The notes: generated by a model not told the origin, from the sequence alone. A DNA stretch of 64,000 nt from Lucifuga dentata (GCA_014773175.1 VXCM01001455.1:10043-74042), one strand, 5' to 3'; shown: positions 36,901 to 53,000, counted from the first letter of the stretch. Numbers and translations are program-made.

Positions 36901-39900
36901 TCAACACTGGACCGGAGGCCAAGAAGAAGAGTCTGGGGTTATATTTATCAGTGTGGCTGCTTGAAGAACTGCAATGACACTTGAAAACTGAAATAGGAGC
37001 TCTATACTAAACAAGTAAAATATACACTAGGGAGTGTCACTAAAAGACCAAACTCTAAGTTGATTTTATATGACAAACCAAAAACAGAATTTCACTCAAA
37101 ACAGTCAAAGCATTCTTCCTTCCATCAGTTCTGTTGCCTGGCTCGCTTTTCATTTCAGCTTCACCTTTCTGCTAATTTCAGACAGACAGCCATCACCTGG
37201 TAATGCTTTCAACAGCAAAGCCTTCTCTCCTCTGTGTATTCAGGAAAATATAACCTGGGGCCGAGGAGGACAAGAAAATGTTGTAAAGCTCCACTTGTGT
37301 CACTTGATCTGATTTCAACTGCAGGCCTGAGGAGGATAATGAGCTCATAACAGCAGAAACCTGCAGACATGCAGCTCCAATCTGGAAAGAAGTACAAAGT
37401 GTCCAAACAACTGAGCTGCTGAGTACCCGCACTACTTAAAGGACCATTTTTGTGATTTTGCATGTTTGAGTCCAACAAACACTACCTGCATACATGTTAC
37501 AATACTGATAACCTGACTGTAGAAGCCACAGGCATAATTTCTCAGTTAAAGCTGCCTTCTCCCAGTACAAGATGGATTGTGTGTGATGGATTATCTACTT
37601 CAAGCACATTTCAAGTCTCTACAAGTTTATTTTTATAGTGTACTGGAGTGAAATGGCAGTCTGAAAGGTAGGAAAAACAATTCTAAACCTTATCGTGCCA
37701 GTAGCATGTCTTGGAAAGATGGTTGGCATAATGTTATGTGTATGTGGGCTGTTTTTACTGGGCTCAAACATGCAAAATCACCAGTATGGTCTTTTAATAG
37801 ACCAGATATATAAAAGCAAACACACACACACACACAACAGTAATCTCTGTTTATATATAAATGCATCCTTCCTTCCTTCCTTCCTGCATTGTGTTTTATT
37901 GAATTGTTTATTACTGTCTGCTGCTGTTTTGGCTGTGAGACAATGCAGGGAACTCAAACCCAAGATCCTCCCTCAAAACCAGATCATCACCAGTCTAATT
38001 CCAGTGACAGCCAGCGTACTGAGGGGCATGGACATAATGCTGGACTCTGCTAACGTTCAGTGAAAACAGGAAAATACAAATTGAACGTCAATCAAGCCAG
38101 GACGTGCTACTCCAGCTGGTTTTGATTTGTTTAGTCAATGATCCACATAAAAAGGTTATGTGGCATGTAGTACAAAAGGGGGAACTCAACCAGCAACCCA
38201 TGCTGAGCCTCAGCCCACAAGCTTTATGTAACCAGGCTGTAAAGGGACAAGGAGAGGAGGAACTGATGCCTCCCTTGACACTGTTCTTTTACCGTGTTGA
38301 CTGAAGAATAAAAGGGAGGATATTGGAGGAGGTTGACTCCAGGCCATTGTTGGGCACTTTTCCTGTTCGGTGGTAGCATTAACGAGATGCATGTGAGAAA
38401 ATCTCCTGTTGCTATGTAAAGAACAGACAGTGGCACTAACTTTTTTTCATTATTAACATTACGATTAACACTAGAGAGGGAAAACAGATTCTAAACTGAG
38501 GCAGAGTTACATCTTGGACAGGGTGTGGTTAAAGTACATCTAAACTTTAGATATATGGTCAATGAGGATGGTCATGACAAGGGTCTATAAGTGACTGGAC
38601 AGCCCACAGCAGCAGAATGCAGGCAAACTGCTCCGGAACATGTCACAGGCCTTTCCACTGAAAGAGCAGACAGCAGGAAAGACACCAGCACTGGAAAGAG
38701 ACTCATGAATGTGATGAATTCACAGACTTAATGCCTATGCTGACAGCTGAAGGACAAAAGGGAAAACTAGAAGGAACTTGTTTGACAAGCAAATATGTTC
38801 ACGACACAACATGTGGGCAGAGGGGCAATGTTCAACATGGTAAATGTGTGAATAAACATTTACTAGTGCACAGGATGGAAAGTAACCAAACCTTTATTAG
38901 TGCCTTCACATATAGAAACCCATCTGCAGGACAGAAACTAGAGTATTTATGACATCAGCTTCCTCAAACTGACCTCTTTCCTCACTCCTAGGCTGAACAG
39001 GCTTAAAACAACATCCAGAAGGCTGCTGAGTAAATTCTGGCATCAAAGCATTGCTCATTTCATTCCACACTTGCTCTCTCATCTCTGTGTTATACGTGCT
39101 TGCCAATAATTGCTCGGCTACACTAATCTGGGATCAGATCATAGGCGTGTGGATAGTGTCAAACTGAAAACAGGACAAACTGGAGAACAACGACAAAGCA
39201 AAATCATTAAAGCAAAGATTTCATTTTCAATGAGCGCAGGTTGAAGACATCTTTCCTCTCCCTCTCCATTAGTGGAGCGGTGAGGCATAAAATTAAAAGC
39301 CTTGCACAAATGAGAACACCCCTCCACCTCCTACAATTAGCAGCTTCTAAACAAAAAGGCTTTTCTTCTATGAAGAAAAAAAAATGTGAGCGCTCATGCC
39401 GATGCCAACAGAAAAATCTCTGGAGCCGCTTCAGTGAGTTTCACCCCCGCAACTGTTAAATACAGAGGGCAACAAACTAAACACAAGCTGCCTACAGCTG
39501 CAGTTACATGCAGTTAAATATATCAATTTAAGAAAAAGAAAAATCATATCACAGTCCACCAGACTGTCCCAAGACAGTCCAGAGCTTTCTGTCTGAACTA
39601 TTTCCATGTAATTTCTGCCAACTTCTCTCAACATGAACATGTGCTTTCTTTCATCACAATACAAGTCAGACAGCAGCATGCAGTACAAAGCGACTCTATG
39701 AGCTTACAGTTTATTGGACTCATCCCTCCTTGACGATCGCACGCATGCAAAACTCACCAGTACTCATGACAGAATCGTAAAAGCTCCCGGGATATAATGC
39801 AGGCGATGTGTGTGATTGTTAATAAGCCAGGCATCATTACGTAGCCCATTTCACTCTGAAGTGATGTCTTTTCTCCATTAAGCACAGACATAGAATGGAG

Positions 39901-40959
39901 CTATGGCATGCAACTGCAAGTGGATTGTGAGTAAATGAGGTCAAATAAAGTGCCGGCAGGTAGACAAGAGGAGGGAGAACGGACAACCTGACTGACCCTA
40001 ACGTAGGATTTACTGTGGCTAAGTCATCAGATCTTATAAGGCTTTGCTGCTATGGTTTGGCTCAGACCTGAAAGATGATTTCAAATGTGAAAAGTCTGTT
40101 TGGTCTCAGAAGCAGGCAAATCAAGCCTTTCTTAATGATTTATACTGCTCAAGTCCAAACTGACAAATAGAACTATGTCTGCCTCCTGCTGGAGGATTCT
40201 GTTACTGCCAGCTGAAAAGCACTTGGCTTGAGACGCACGCTTGTTTCTTCCCTTGTCTGCTGGAAATCATCAAAATTTGTTGATCTTTATCTCTTTGGTT
40301 TAAAAATTATTTAAACGTTGATCTACCTAAACAAATGTTAGTCCTTTAAGGGTTAATGAATGTGTTGCATAATTATTGTACTAAAAAAAACCCAGTTTTC
40401 TTACTGGGACCATTAGTCTCATTCCTGAGCTCTTAAACCGGAGTCATTTCATACGTGAAAACAAAGCTGGAAATCAATGAAAAGGATATCATTCCAGAAC
40501 CAGTAGAACCAGGTTGTGTACATCCAGAACTTGGTGGCCAGGTAGATTCCCAGAGGAAGAGCGCTGTGCATGGAGTGGTCAAAGAACGCCCTGCAAGAAA
40601 AAAGGACAGGAGTATATTATCATTACACCTAAAGCACCTCAGCTCGCAGGACTTCAGTACATCAAGGCATTCTTCCTGCACATGTGAAACGTGCTCATAC
40701 TGCAGCACATATGGATAAATGCAGACCCGAGGCTTTGATCTGAGAAAAAACAAACCAAAGCGTACCCTGCTGTCATGATGAATATCAGTTTTTTCACCCA
40801 CAAAGTATTTAAAGAATGTCAGTAAATATAATTTAGCGCACACGTAATGTATATTATTTTAGTCGCTGAGCAAATGCTGGTTAGAAGCACAACATGCTAC
40901 ACCAGCAGGACCAGATGGTAGTCGTAATGGGCTTTGAGTAGAGGGTACAGCGTGCGCGC

Positions 40960-41003
<44 letters not shown>

Positions 41004-44000
41004 ACACTGAGTCAGAGCACTGAACTGGAATTTTTGAGAATAGATGTTTGTTTGTATGGCATAAAATCTGAGCGAGGCTTTAAATAGCATTTGCCTCACA
41101 TATTAGCGACCAATTTCATATTCAAGCCAACTCAGCTGTTGAGTTTATTTAAATGGATTAAATTAGTTTTGATCTGATCTCGCACACATTTTCGCAGGGT
41201 ATTCAATTTTAAACTTTGACACATGTAAAATAAATTGTCTACACTATAACTGGACAGAAAGACAAACACATAAAAATTTTTCTGTGGCGGCGCATTTTCT
41301 CAGAATATCTGAAATTGCAACGTACTTGGAGAGGAACTGCACGGCCACCCAGACGCCGGCGTACATGATGCTCTTGATCAGCCAGGAGTCGATGTCCAGG
41401 TCTGCGATGAAACCCACAAGCCAGATGATGACGAAGGGCGTTCCCAGCATCACCTTCTGCCTGAACTCCTGCGAGAAGATGAAGAAGACGGAGGGATACA
41501 TAATGGAGGAGGAGCAGTAGATGGAGACGAATGAGGGAGACAGATACCAGGAAAATTGATATGAGGTTTTTTGGAAACAAAAATGAAGATTGAGAAAAGA
41601 GGTTGATGGCAAGATTCACAAGAGATTGAGAGAGACGTGAGCCAAAGTAGAATGGTGGGGGGAAAAAATGGAAGAAAGAAAAGGCAAAATCATGACCAAA
41701 ATATTCACCTTCTGGAGGTATAAGATACAGAATATATTTCCAACAGTTTTTACATTTCAAAACATAGCATAGACCAGAGCTTGTGAGTAGAGTTGAGCAG
41801 ATTTTAGTGTGTTCATTTAGTGTGTTGTCATTCTGATGTGACAAATTCCATTTTAGAATCCAGAAGGTGACATTATTGGCCTCATTCTCTCTCCTGCTCA
41901 TTTTCTCATCATCTTTGTGCATCTTTTTAATTTGGTGATGTGATTTGGTCTGGTTAAATCGGTATATGGTTCGTTTTGCTTCGTTTTGGCTGGTCTGAAC
42001 ACAGCAATCGCATCCGAGTGTGAAGCAAAACAAACGTAATGAGGCCTTTTCAAAGACGTGGCCTCAGTCCGGTTCTAAATTAACTCTACAACGATTCCTT
42101 TGTAATCCAAACATGATCTAACTAATTCCGAACCTGCTATAGAGAAATCTATTGATTGATCTAGAACCAGAGATGGCTGGTGTGAATATATTAATGTTCA
42201 GTAAACTGACTAGTAAATCCAATGGATTTTTTGAAAAGTCTGTAACACATCAAATTTACGTACATGTACACTATGCTACAGTAAGACAAAAACACAGATT
42301 AATCTGTGTACGTGGCTGGAATGAATAGGATCTGTGTAAGATTTATTTATTGATACTGACTAGGCTTTGTAGGGTCGATGTCTTATCTGTGTTTGTTTGT
42401 GTACCTTGTCCATCTTCAGTCTCTTCAGGTAGGAAGGGCTGTCGTAGCCTTTAGCCTGTCGTGCTTCCTGTAAGTGATTGATCATCCAGACGTTCTTCCT
42501 TTGCTTGGCAAGATCTAATGGCGTCTCACCCTTAAAAAAAAAAACAAACAAAAAAAAAAAAAAAAAACCCAGACACCCAGTTTGTCGTCATTAGGAACAA
42601 CTAAAGCTTTAGCTTTGTTTGTACTAGAGGTGCACAATTAAAATGCACTTTAATGGCTGAATCTCTCTGTTACTATTATTCTCAGCAATGAACTCGACTG
42701 TAACGGTGACTAAAAACTATTATGGCAATTATTTTACTGATTACAAACTTGCAAGAAGCAATCCTTTGTTTTTATTGCAGCTGGATTGAGCCTATATTTC
42801 AAGATGGTGTTCAGGTTACAGGGATTTGAAGACTTTACCTTAATGTTCTGTGCGTCAACGTTAGCGTTGGCGTCCAGCAGTAGGCTGATGACGGTGGTGT
42901 TGCCAGCCAGCACGGCCCAGTGCAGTGCTGTGTTCTTGTGATATTTGTCGCCCAGGTTGACTGACACATTAAAGGTCAGCAGCAGCCGGGTGGGGTCCAC
43001 ACTGCAACACGGAGGCAGAAAATAAAACATACTCTTGGCAAACAGGCTTGTCAAAAAATGCTTTATAGGGAAAAAGGTAGGAAGTAAGAAGGACAATAAT
43101 AACAAGATGATCATTAATAGAAAGTGTTATTTGAAAATGTAAGAAGGATCTTGGACTTGGAAGGAACGTGACTTAAAGAGACCTGGTAAATCATCTGTTA
43201 GGATATATTGCTGTCATAAAATAAAATTAAAACTATAATAGACATATTATAGACAGGCTAAAAAATCTGCTTTGGTTGTTACCTAGCAGCTGATTTTTTT
43301 TTTTAACTTGCTGCTCTCTGTTTCATCCCAAAAGTGATGGAAAATTTCACTATTGTACAACATTTTGTCACTAGTCAGAAGAGCAACAGTCCAGACTTTC
43401 AACAAATATAATGCAACAAAGGTTTTTCTGTTATAAAAAGATTTGGTGCTGAGCAAAGCCTCCTACAGGTTGTGTGATTTTGAACTGTCAGAGAAAAAAA
43501 TTACAATTTTTTTGTGATTGTGAGAGAATTGTAATGAAATCTTTGGTTATTAACTCAAAAAAGCAATGACAGTGGCAAAAATTTAAGAACTAAAATCTCT
43601 AAATTTGATTGGGTGCTACGACACTATAAACCACCAAGTAATGCATGAAAGCAGGAAATGCTTGTCTGAAAATGCAAGGAGTCTGACATACATCAATCTT
43701 GATATCTTACAGTCTGACACAAGACTAAGATTTTGTGTCATCTCACAGTGTGTAATTGCCATTATCGGATATATGAATGTTACAAACCAACCTGTGTGTC
43801 CTGTAAGCTGCCCACATCAGAGGAGTCATGCCATTCTGATCCATCATGTCCACGTCCTGTTGAAGAGAAAATATATAAAAATGCCCACTGTCACCAAGCT
43901 GGAAACATTAAATTCTAACAGACGATTTTGAACTCACATATGGTTTATATAAAGTGTGGGACAGTAAAAGAGGCAATAGAGCCACCTCTGGTGGATGCCA

Positions 44001-47000
44001 CTGGAAAATCAAAATTCACAAAGGGCGCTCAAGAGAGATATATCCTGACATGTCTTACAAAAACAAAATTACACAACTGAAATATAAAAATGGGCAAAAA
44101 TATATAATTGGTTTTGTAAAGCACCTTTTTAATCTAACATACTATGATTTAGCACTCGCTCCCAAAACAACCACTATTCAACCAGTTTCCAGTAGCTTAT
44201 AGGATGATCAGATTGAAATATATCCTACGATATATCTCATGTCACGTCATGTTCATGTAAACATGGGGAACAAAAAAAGAAGTCACATAAGCATGGGGAA
44301 ACAAACAAAAAAAAAAGAAAAAAGTCACATAAGCACACTTGCAGACATTTCGTTCTCAGAAAATCATGTTAAAATGGATATTTATGCAGATATTTCACTG
44401 CATAAGTATCCATCTGAACATAATTTTCTGAGGAGGAGAACCTTCAGCCAACAGTATTTGTGTTTCCTACCTGTCCCTTGGCAATGAGGTAGGCCACAAT
44501 GGAGGTGTGACCAAACTGGGCAGCCAGATGGACGCAGCTACAGCCTTCACCATCAATTAGAGATGGGTCTGCACCATACTTCATAAGCTGCACCACCATG
44601 GATAGATGGCCTTGTCTGGGAAAAGAAAAAAAAATCATTCTCAGTCCAGCACAACAAAAATATCCTGTAAATCTAATATATATGCATTCATCATTAATGG
44701 GACAATGCTGACTTAGCTTTTGTGTTGCAGTTAATGTTTTTAACTGCACTATTTGACATTCAGATTAATCAACAGAAACCAGCCAAGTCAGAAAATAGCC
44801 AGTAAAGTTACTGATGTGAAACATGCAGGGACAAACAACACTACAGACTTTTAAGGCTTGACACCCACTCAGAGGCTAAATGTGTGAGCATGCCACATTC
44901 AACAGTCCAAAGATCAGGTCTCATCACAGATCTATTCCCCCCATGCTATTAAACCGATACATGATTGTGATTTAAGCTAGCGACTCCCTGTCTGGCTTCA
45001 AATTTAATACTTCCATGAACTAACTCTTTCAATTTGTAAACCACTGATACAGAAAACAAAACTTGTCTGCAACACAATTTTCACCTAAAAATTTCAAATG
45101 AAACTGATTAAAAATTTGATCAATTTACTGCTGCTACTAGCATTGTTTGGCTGGTATTTTTATCTCAGCTGAGGACATAATGTTTTTACTTACATCTGTT
45201 AGTTTGTTTATTAGCAGCATTACTCAAAAACTAATGAACCAATTTTTACAAAACTTGAAAATGCTGGGCCTGGTCTAAAACAGAAACCATTAAATTTTGG
45301 AGCAGATCTGGACAAAGGAGTGAAGCTTAAAAAATTAAAAGGAATTTTTTAACAATGCAAGATAGGGTGTTTTGGGCCTTGGTGGAGGTATGCTCTCTAA
45401 TGAGTGCCATTTAATTTTGTTTGTTTGTTAGCAGGACATCTAAAAAAGTTATTGATGAATTTTGATGAAATTTGGGGGATAGTCAGACAATGTTCAGAGG
45501 AAGAAGTGATTCAATGTTTAAGGTGATTTGGATCGTATTCTGGATCCAGTAGAAATTTTTAGCCTGTAAAATCCTTGTGGCAGGTATGCGCCCTTCTTGT
45601 TTTCCAGTATAATATACTAGTTGGATGCTGTTGCAAGAGGGTTAAAATTTGGCAGTTTCAGGTTTTGCACAAACTTTGGCCTGAGTGAAAACTATAAGCC
45701 ATCATTTGCACTACCCAAAGCTGTTAACATCCAGAAATTAGCTCCAGCATCTGTACGGCAAAGTCAGAGGCAGAGCAGACTGGGGGCTTTTAAAGGTCAT
45801 TGGTGGGTGGGGGGGTTTGTGTGTTTNCCCCTGGCTGCCTGAGAGAGGGTGGGTGGATGTCATGTGACCTGTCCCCTCACTCACATAGCACGTGTGTGAA
45901 TTGTCCATTTTTGAGAGAAAGAGACAAAAGTGTTTCTAACAATCACATTGAGATGGAGAGTCTACTCATAAAAGCAAAGCGGTGACAAGCAGTGAAAAAA
46001 CAATAAAAGAGAAGATGGTGGTGATCAGTCTTGGTGCACATTTAGAGAAGCATTTACAGGAAAACGAAAATGGCTTTGACGACACTGGCTTCACTTCCTC
46101 ACCAGGCAGCTTGTTCCACAGCAACTGAGCCTTTCATTTTTTCACAGCCTTTTGAAAACACAGGGCCAAATAACCAAGCCTTGCCTTATGATATCAGGCT
46201 GTCAAATAGCTTTTAAAAAAAACCCTATTTATTAAATTAAATATTTATAAATGTATTAGCAATCAGCACAGAGAATAGAAAGTGGGTGTTACATTTAGGT
46301 AAAAGCCTTGCTGCTGCATTCCACAATGACTGAGATTAGATATGACTTCATGGATCAAAGTAAAATAGCCAAACCAGCAAACAGCTGATGCGGTGTCGTG
46401 TTTTCTGTGGTGAGTGTGTGATTGTGGGTTACCTAGTGGCCCAGTGTAGAGGTGTGGAGTTTAGATCCCCTCCCAGCTGGTCTACTATGGCCCCCTTTGA
46501 TATGTAGTACCTGCAGGGTGAAACAAAACCACCTGATGAAACTGGCTGAAAATACCACAGCTGCTGTTTCTACAATTACTACTTCTGCTAGAAATATTGC
46601 TATCCCTCTGATCATTACTTTCAGTAGTACTACTGTCAGTACTACCACTGCTGTTGTTGCCAAAGAGTCTTTACCACATTTACACTGCAGGTCTTAATAA
46701 TAAAATCCAAATTGTTCGCCTCTTCCAATTTTTGGAAAGCCTCTTTACATAATCTTTTTTTAACACGACACTCATGTTTACACAGTTTACACCTGAAACA
46801 ATAGAGGATTTAACTTCCAAGTTGGAGGTAAACAAAATGCTGCAAGGGACACAAACGAGACAGAAATAATCACTTAAACTACTGCTTTCCAAAGCATATT
46901 TGCATATTTACATATCCATAACTGCTTATTTATATTTTCAGTCAGAGAAGAAGGATTGGAGGACTTGTTGCAGCTTGGGCATGTGCAGCACTGATAACTG

Positions 47001-50000
47001 CTGCATGCATGTTAAACTTCGATTATTCAATAAATTATTTAATTGATTGTTCGATTTTTTCAAATGAACACCATACAACATAACCCTAACAGTGTATGAC
47101 AGGATGTGACTTACTTGACGAGGTCTATCCTGTTGTTGATCGCCGCCCAGTGGAGGAGTGTTACGTTTTCTTTGTCTGGCTGCCGAACATCAAAGCCCGC
47201 CTCCACCAACTCCCTGCACCGCTCGAAGATGCCGTACCTGAGGAAAAGGTTCAGACAGGGCTTCAAGTTGAAGACAGATACACAAATATAGACACACAGA
47301 TATAACTCTGGGATACAATGATAAAATAATCTCAAATTGAAAGAATATGAGTCAATCCTGTGTAATATCCAAGGCAGAGAAAGCTTAGCTCTCTTATATG
47401 ACAAACATTTCCATAGTTCTCTTCCTTCTACCAATTTAATGATCTCATCATTTTGATGAAGGAAAATGAATATAATCCTCTCAGATGAGTGACAACAGAT
47501 CAAAAAATCACAACTGAAAATAAATGTTATAATTATTTCTTGATTTAAAATTTCTGTTCTTTTGGTAAGAACGAACAAATAAACAAGTAACCATGCTATT
47601 TTCTAGTAATCATGTAAACTTCCCTTAGACAATCAGCAAACGATAAATAATGTGTACCTCTAAAAATCAAAAGTGTGAAGTCTGAAATGGCTGGAAAGCA
47701 GGACAATAGACCAGAGCCAATGCTGAACCCAACTGTGAGAAACAGCAATAACGCACACACATACAGTACACTCCCACACACACATTATGCACTCACTGTG
47801 TGGCTTTGACAATATCCCAGGTGCTGTAGTCATCAACATGGTTTTTACGGCTAACGCTCTCGCTGTAGCCGTGGTTGTAATGATTCTGGGGTTTGATTTC
47901 CTGGAAACAGACGAGAAGAATCACAAAGAGTGAACAAACGAACAAAGGAAAGATTCATTGCTTATATTAGATTACGTGACAGCACACCCAAACTTCATCT
48001 AAATACAGATTGCTAACATTAGATGACATGTTTTATGTATGACTGACTAATTTTTTTTTTTTTTTTTTTTTTTTTTCAGATCTGTAGTTTGAGCTGGTCT
48101 GAATTGTTAAAATGCTGCTTTACTACTTGTTTGATTTGATTCAAGCAGGAGAAAAATCCAATCAAACCAAAACATATCAGCAAAAGTTATGTGTGAACAA
48201 TCGATTCCCTCATTGGTCAGAAATGTCTGGGAAAAGGAGGAAAAACAATCAATCGGGATAACTAAATAACACTAAACAACACATATCCCGACTGATTTTT
48301 TTTTCCTGAACAAAGACAAAGACAGAGACAAAGACAGAATTGGGATACTTTCATAATCACAGTCATCATTAGGCAGAAATACCAAAAAAAAAACTATGGC
48401 TGCAGAAGCTGAATTTAACGTCAAGAAAACGTCCAGAAAACCACTTTTTGCTGTATATTACTTCATATTAAGTAAAGAAAACCCATGTAGGTGTTAAAAC
48501 ACCTTAAAATGATCATATATCTTACAGGTTTTACGATCCGTTGTCAGTTTCCAAAGCAGTGAAAATGTCAACCGCATCAAGTGTATCTCTACTATGTTAA
48601 AGCTGACCAAAACTGATATTTTGTCACATTTCCTCTCAAATGATGTAATTCTTCTTCCCAGTGGGCTCACCTGGAACACCCTCTCTAATTTAAGCATTAA
48701 TGGTGCTACAAAAGCAGCAATAATGTGTTTGTTAATGAAATTCTCGTAACGGCTTTTGACTTGGACTTGTTCACTGAGATCCCAGAGGTTTAAGTCAGCT
48801 ACAGTTACTCTGGAGCATTTCACATTCATGATCAATAACCATTCATGAACAATAACATTCATGATCAATAACCAACCACAGCACTGAAACTGAGAGAAAT
48901 AAAGGCAGGGCAGTGAGAGAGAGAGAGTGTCAAGAACGGGTTTCCAGTCTGTCTGGTCCAGCTGCTGCTGATGCTCCGATCTGTCATGCAGACATGTAAA
49001 ACCTGCATCCCCACATATTTAATTCCACAGAAACGCCAGAATTAGCCTCTGTCTTCTGGAAATGAAGGCTGCACCTAATAAACAGAGCACCGTGACTCCA
49101 TTCTTCCCAAAGCACTTGCTCAAAATGTCCACAACAATACAATACCAATACAATATCATACAACACTTTATTGCCATGTCAATTTACAGTTGATAGAAAT
49201 TTGTCTGTGTGCTCATAATAAATAAAGAAACAAACATACAACAGTCCAGTACAAGAATTGCATTAACAGTGCATATTATCTAACAAGTGAGTCCTGTGAC
49301 TCATTTAAAATGGTAATTAGCAATAAATAACTGCTAGAACTACAAAATTGAATCAGAGCAAAACTACATTTAATATAAAATTGAGCCATCACAGCTAAAA
49401 GGAACAATTAAAAATTAAGTCCTGAGAATCATTAAATATAGGAATTGCAGATGCATATGTGCTGTTCCTGTATCTGGTCGTTTAACCGGCTGTATGAACA
49501 TTAAAATCCCCTCCTTCGAAGCCAGAGAAACTCTCCTTACCAGAACTCACATTTTTTTTTGTATTCATTTGTATGTAGGAGACTGAGTTGCTTCTTTAAA
49601 CTACCACACAGGCGTTGAATCCTTTTTTTTGGCTGCTGCTTCCATGCATGTGACAATGAGGTATAATCAGGCAGTGCGTGGGGGGGGCCTCCAGGGGCCA
49701 AAGACATGCCGGGCTTGTGCAAACAGAGCTTGGTTTGCCTGAGGCGAGACCTTGGGGCCTCTGAGCCTCTGAGGTGTATGATCCTTTCTTTTTGCCTCTG
49801 AGTTTAGCCTGGGCATCCTCACACAGTCTTGGGGGGGGGGNTGGGGGGGAACAACCCTGGGTAACAGAGGTGGTGGAACAAGATGGAGAAGATGCATGAG
49901 AAAAGCTAATACAGCCAGGTGATAGTTGTAAAGTTACTTTCTCTTCATCTTAGCCAACTACCAAAAGGATGACATACAGCTTTCGGTTCTTCTTCATCAT

Positions 50001-53000
50001 AGTCTATGTTTGTTTAGACCAACCCCATCCACTTAAAGGCCCATACCACCCATTTTGCATGTTTGAGCCTAATATATTCAATTTTCATACAGCTAATGTC
50101 ACTGACAATCATTTCCCAAACCAAAAGACTGGAACGGTGAGTTAACAAATGTTTTTCCTACCTTCCAGACTGCCATTGGTTTCAGTTCATTCTGGTACAC
50201 TATTAAACTCAACTTGTTGATACTTGAAACGTTCTTGGGATAGGTAATCCATTATCGCAAACAAGTCGTGTATTCAGGTTTTTTCAAAGTTTCGTTATTT
50301 TAGCATTTAAGCACAATAAAAAGCATGGAGTGAATGTATGTCTCCACCGGGGAATATAGTCCCAAAAGAAGACCTGCGTTTACTGAAAAATTTAAACAAC
50401 CGTGACTTCATAAGGCTGCGTAACTATTAGCAAGTGAAACATCAATTTTTAAGGTGGGTATAACACTTGAATATTTGATTTTGAAAGATTAAGAGGTTTT
50501 GCAAAATATCAAGAAAGCTGAAATACGGTTTTATCCTTTGGGAAATGATTGTCAGTAACCTTATGCGTATGGAAATTGAATATATTAAAATCACACATGC
50601 ACAATGGATGGTATGGTCCTGTAAACAGACCCCATCCCACTAGCCTGTCTCCAGTGGAAAGTCAAATTATAGCAGCAACGAAACACTGAAATTGGTTTCC
50701 TTGTGGTTTTTAAATAGTCTGACCTTCTGAATCGAACCTCAAAAATAACCTCAAAATGACAAGTTTGAGTCGACGCGTTACAGTACAATAAATAAATGAC
50801 AAAAAGGTGGCGCATTTCAATCCTCTGCTGCAAACAGCTTCATGTTATGCTCCAGCTGTAAACATGATTTAGCCCTGTAGTTGGAAAAGGAGTATTCCAC
50901 ATTTCAACATAGGCTGACACTTTTATCCAAATAATACTTAGCTCAATGGTAAATACAATTCAGGTCTGAGGCTGCAAACATTACAAGCTGCTTATAGCAT
51001 TATATGTGTCAATGCTGCTGTGAATGATAATATAAGGGAAATGGAAGCTGAAGTCAATAAAGAAGAGACTTTATTTTAGAGAGTAAATCAAACTGGGGAG
51101 TAGGAGGATGAGGAGGGTGTGATAAAAGGAGGAATAAAGGTGATCAGCTTATATTTTTATCCCTGTAATAAAAGTGTAAAAAGCTACCAGAAAGCATTTA
51201 TACTTCTTTGTGCCAGATTTGGTAATTTATAAATCCAAGTGATCTGTTTCACCGGCCCATGTAGTCAGGCTGATTGCCTCTTGAGAAAGCTGGAGAATAC
51301 AATGAGCCAATTATGACTGTGACTGTGATGAGCTTTTTCCATCCAACAGGCTGACAAACAGAAGCCCTGGAACCATTTGGAACTCAAAGCCACTTCCCTC
51401 GTCTGGATATTCAATTGAGGGAAAGCGTCCAATTCGCCAACAGGAAAACCCTTCCTTTTAGTTGAGGGAGAGGGCAAAGAGGGCTCGGCTCTCAACCACA
51501 GACACCGAGATGTCAATCTCTCTCTGTGCCTTGCTTGGAGATGACCCTTGACCCCCTGGCCAGCCACACCAGCCATGCTCCATCTATTCACTCCCTCCTG
51601 CCGCCTGAAAAGCTGCTGATGGCATTTGTAGCTGTGGCGATAATTGCAGCCTGTGCATTTATAGTCTCATAATAAGGTGGGAAAGGAATACAACAACTAG
51701 GCAGGCTGCAGTGATTATTATCCATTTAAAATATTATTCATTTTAGCCTAACCATTAATTTCATTCATTTGGAACCTCATCTTACTTGGCTTTTGTCAAT
51801 AGGAGACATATGGCAGCATCAGGGGGCTAAGGTCACATGGCTTGAGCTAAAAATGTTACAGTCGCATCCAGTGACAAAATTCAAATGCAAGAATCTCTCT
51901 CTATTTAAAACGATTTAGCCTTCCTTTTTAATCACTTTACAGGGCTGTAGTAGCATCAACAGGAATGGCAACATCAGTAATGGTACAATCATACCTACAA
52001 ACTCTTTGTTTGGCACCAATATTTAGATTTGTCCTGTGGATGAGCAATGTAAAGCATCGTTTATTCAAGCAGATACACGTCCACTGGCTGTACCATTATC
52101 AAGCTCGTTCTTCATCCCTGCTAGCTGCAGCTGAACCTCACAATCAGATTTGATCTGAAATTAGGGCCATTTGGAAGAACTAACACAATATCCAAGCCAC
52201 TGTTTGCATTTACGGACCAGTAGGACGCAGAATGGAAACTCTTTTTTTTATGAGTGAAATAATAATAAAATAAAGAGAAAAGAATGAGTCTGTGACTCTT
52301 TGCACATCGAGTGAAGTATCAAAGATCCAACAAGACTTGCATGCTAAGCTCATAAAGCAATGTGCATTTTTGTGTGAGACTGGAAACTGAGGACTTTGGT
52401 CGCTTCCATTAATCAAAAGAGGAAATGTTTGAAATGGTGTGTTGCATTAGATGTTATAAAAGGTCCAAAGGAAAAGGGTGTAACACCATTCTGAGAGTGT
52501 AAGAAGTTTAGACACTTTGACTCAGGTGCATTGTACTGTATACTCTGTTACTCTATGCTCTCTATAGTCTTGGAGATGACCCAGATTCCCCTCACCCTGC
52601 TGAAAATAGGAGAAACTTTGAGCCAAGCATCTATAGACATATAAGAAAAGACAAATTCTTGCAATATGACAGACAAGAGACAGGCAGAGCAAAAAAATGC
52701 AGCAGAAAAGGTTATTTGTGAGCACTGTCTGTGCCAGGATTGATGTAAAAATCCTGGAGGCTGAAGTACACACAGTTTACAAAATACAACTCAAAGTTGC
52801 AGTCTTGGGTAGATCTTGTGTATGATTCTAGAGTTTGTGGTTCAAATATGAATTCAACAGGAAGAGCAATGCCCCCCAGAAGCCACTTCACTTTGCTCAG
52901 GACTCATGTTACTGGGATCCACCATTTAAGATCCAATCCAAAACAGTCCAAGAACATTTTGACTGGGAATCATTTTACTGGTTTGCTTGCTCTGTCCATC

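Noticed and set aside
41239..42033. 264-codon open frame on the - strand
   Set aside because: Only 41326-41468 is a real zdhhc17 exon, and it lies partly in another frame of this stretch; the rest is intronic read-through without similarity.
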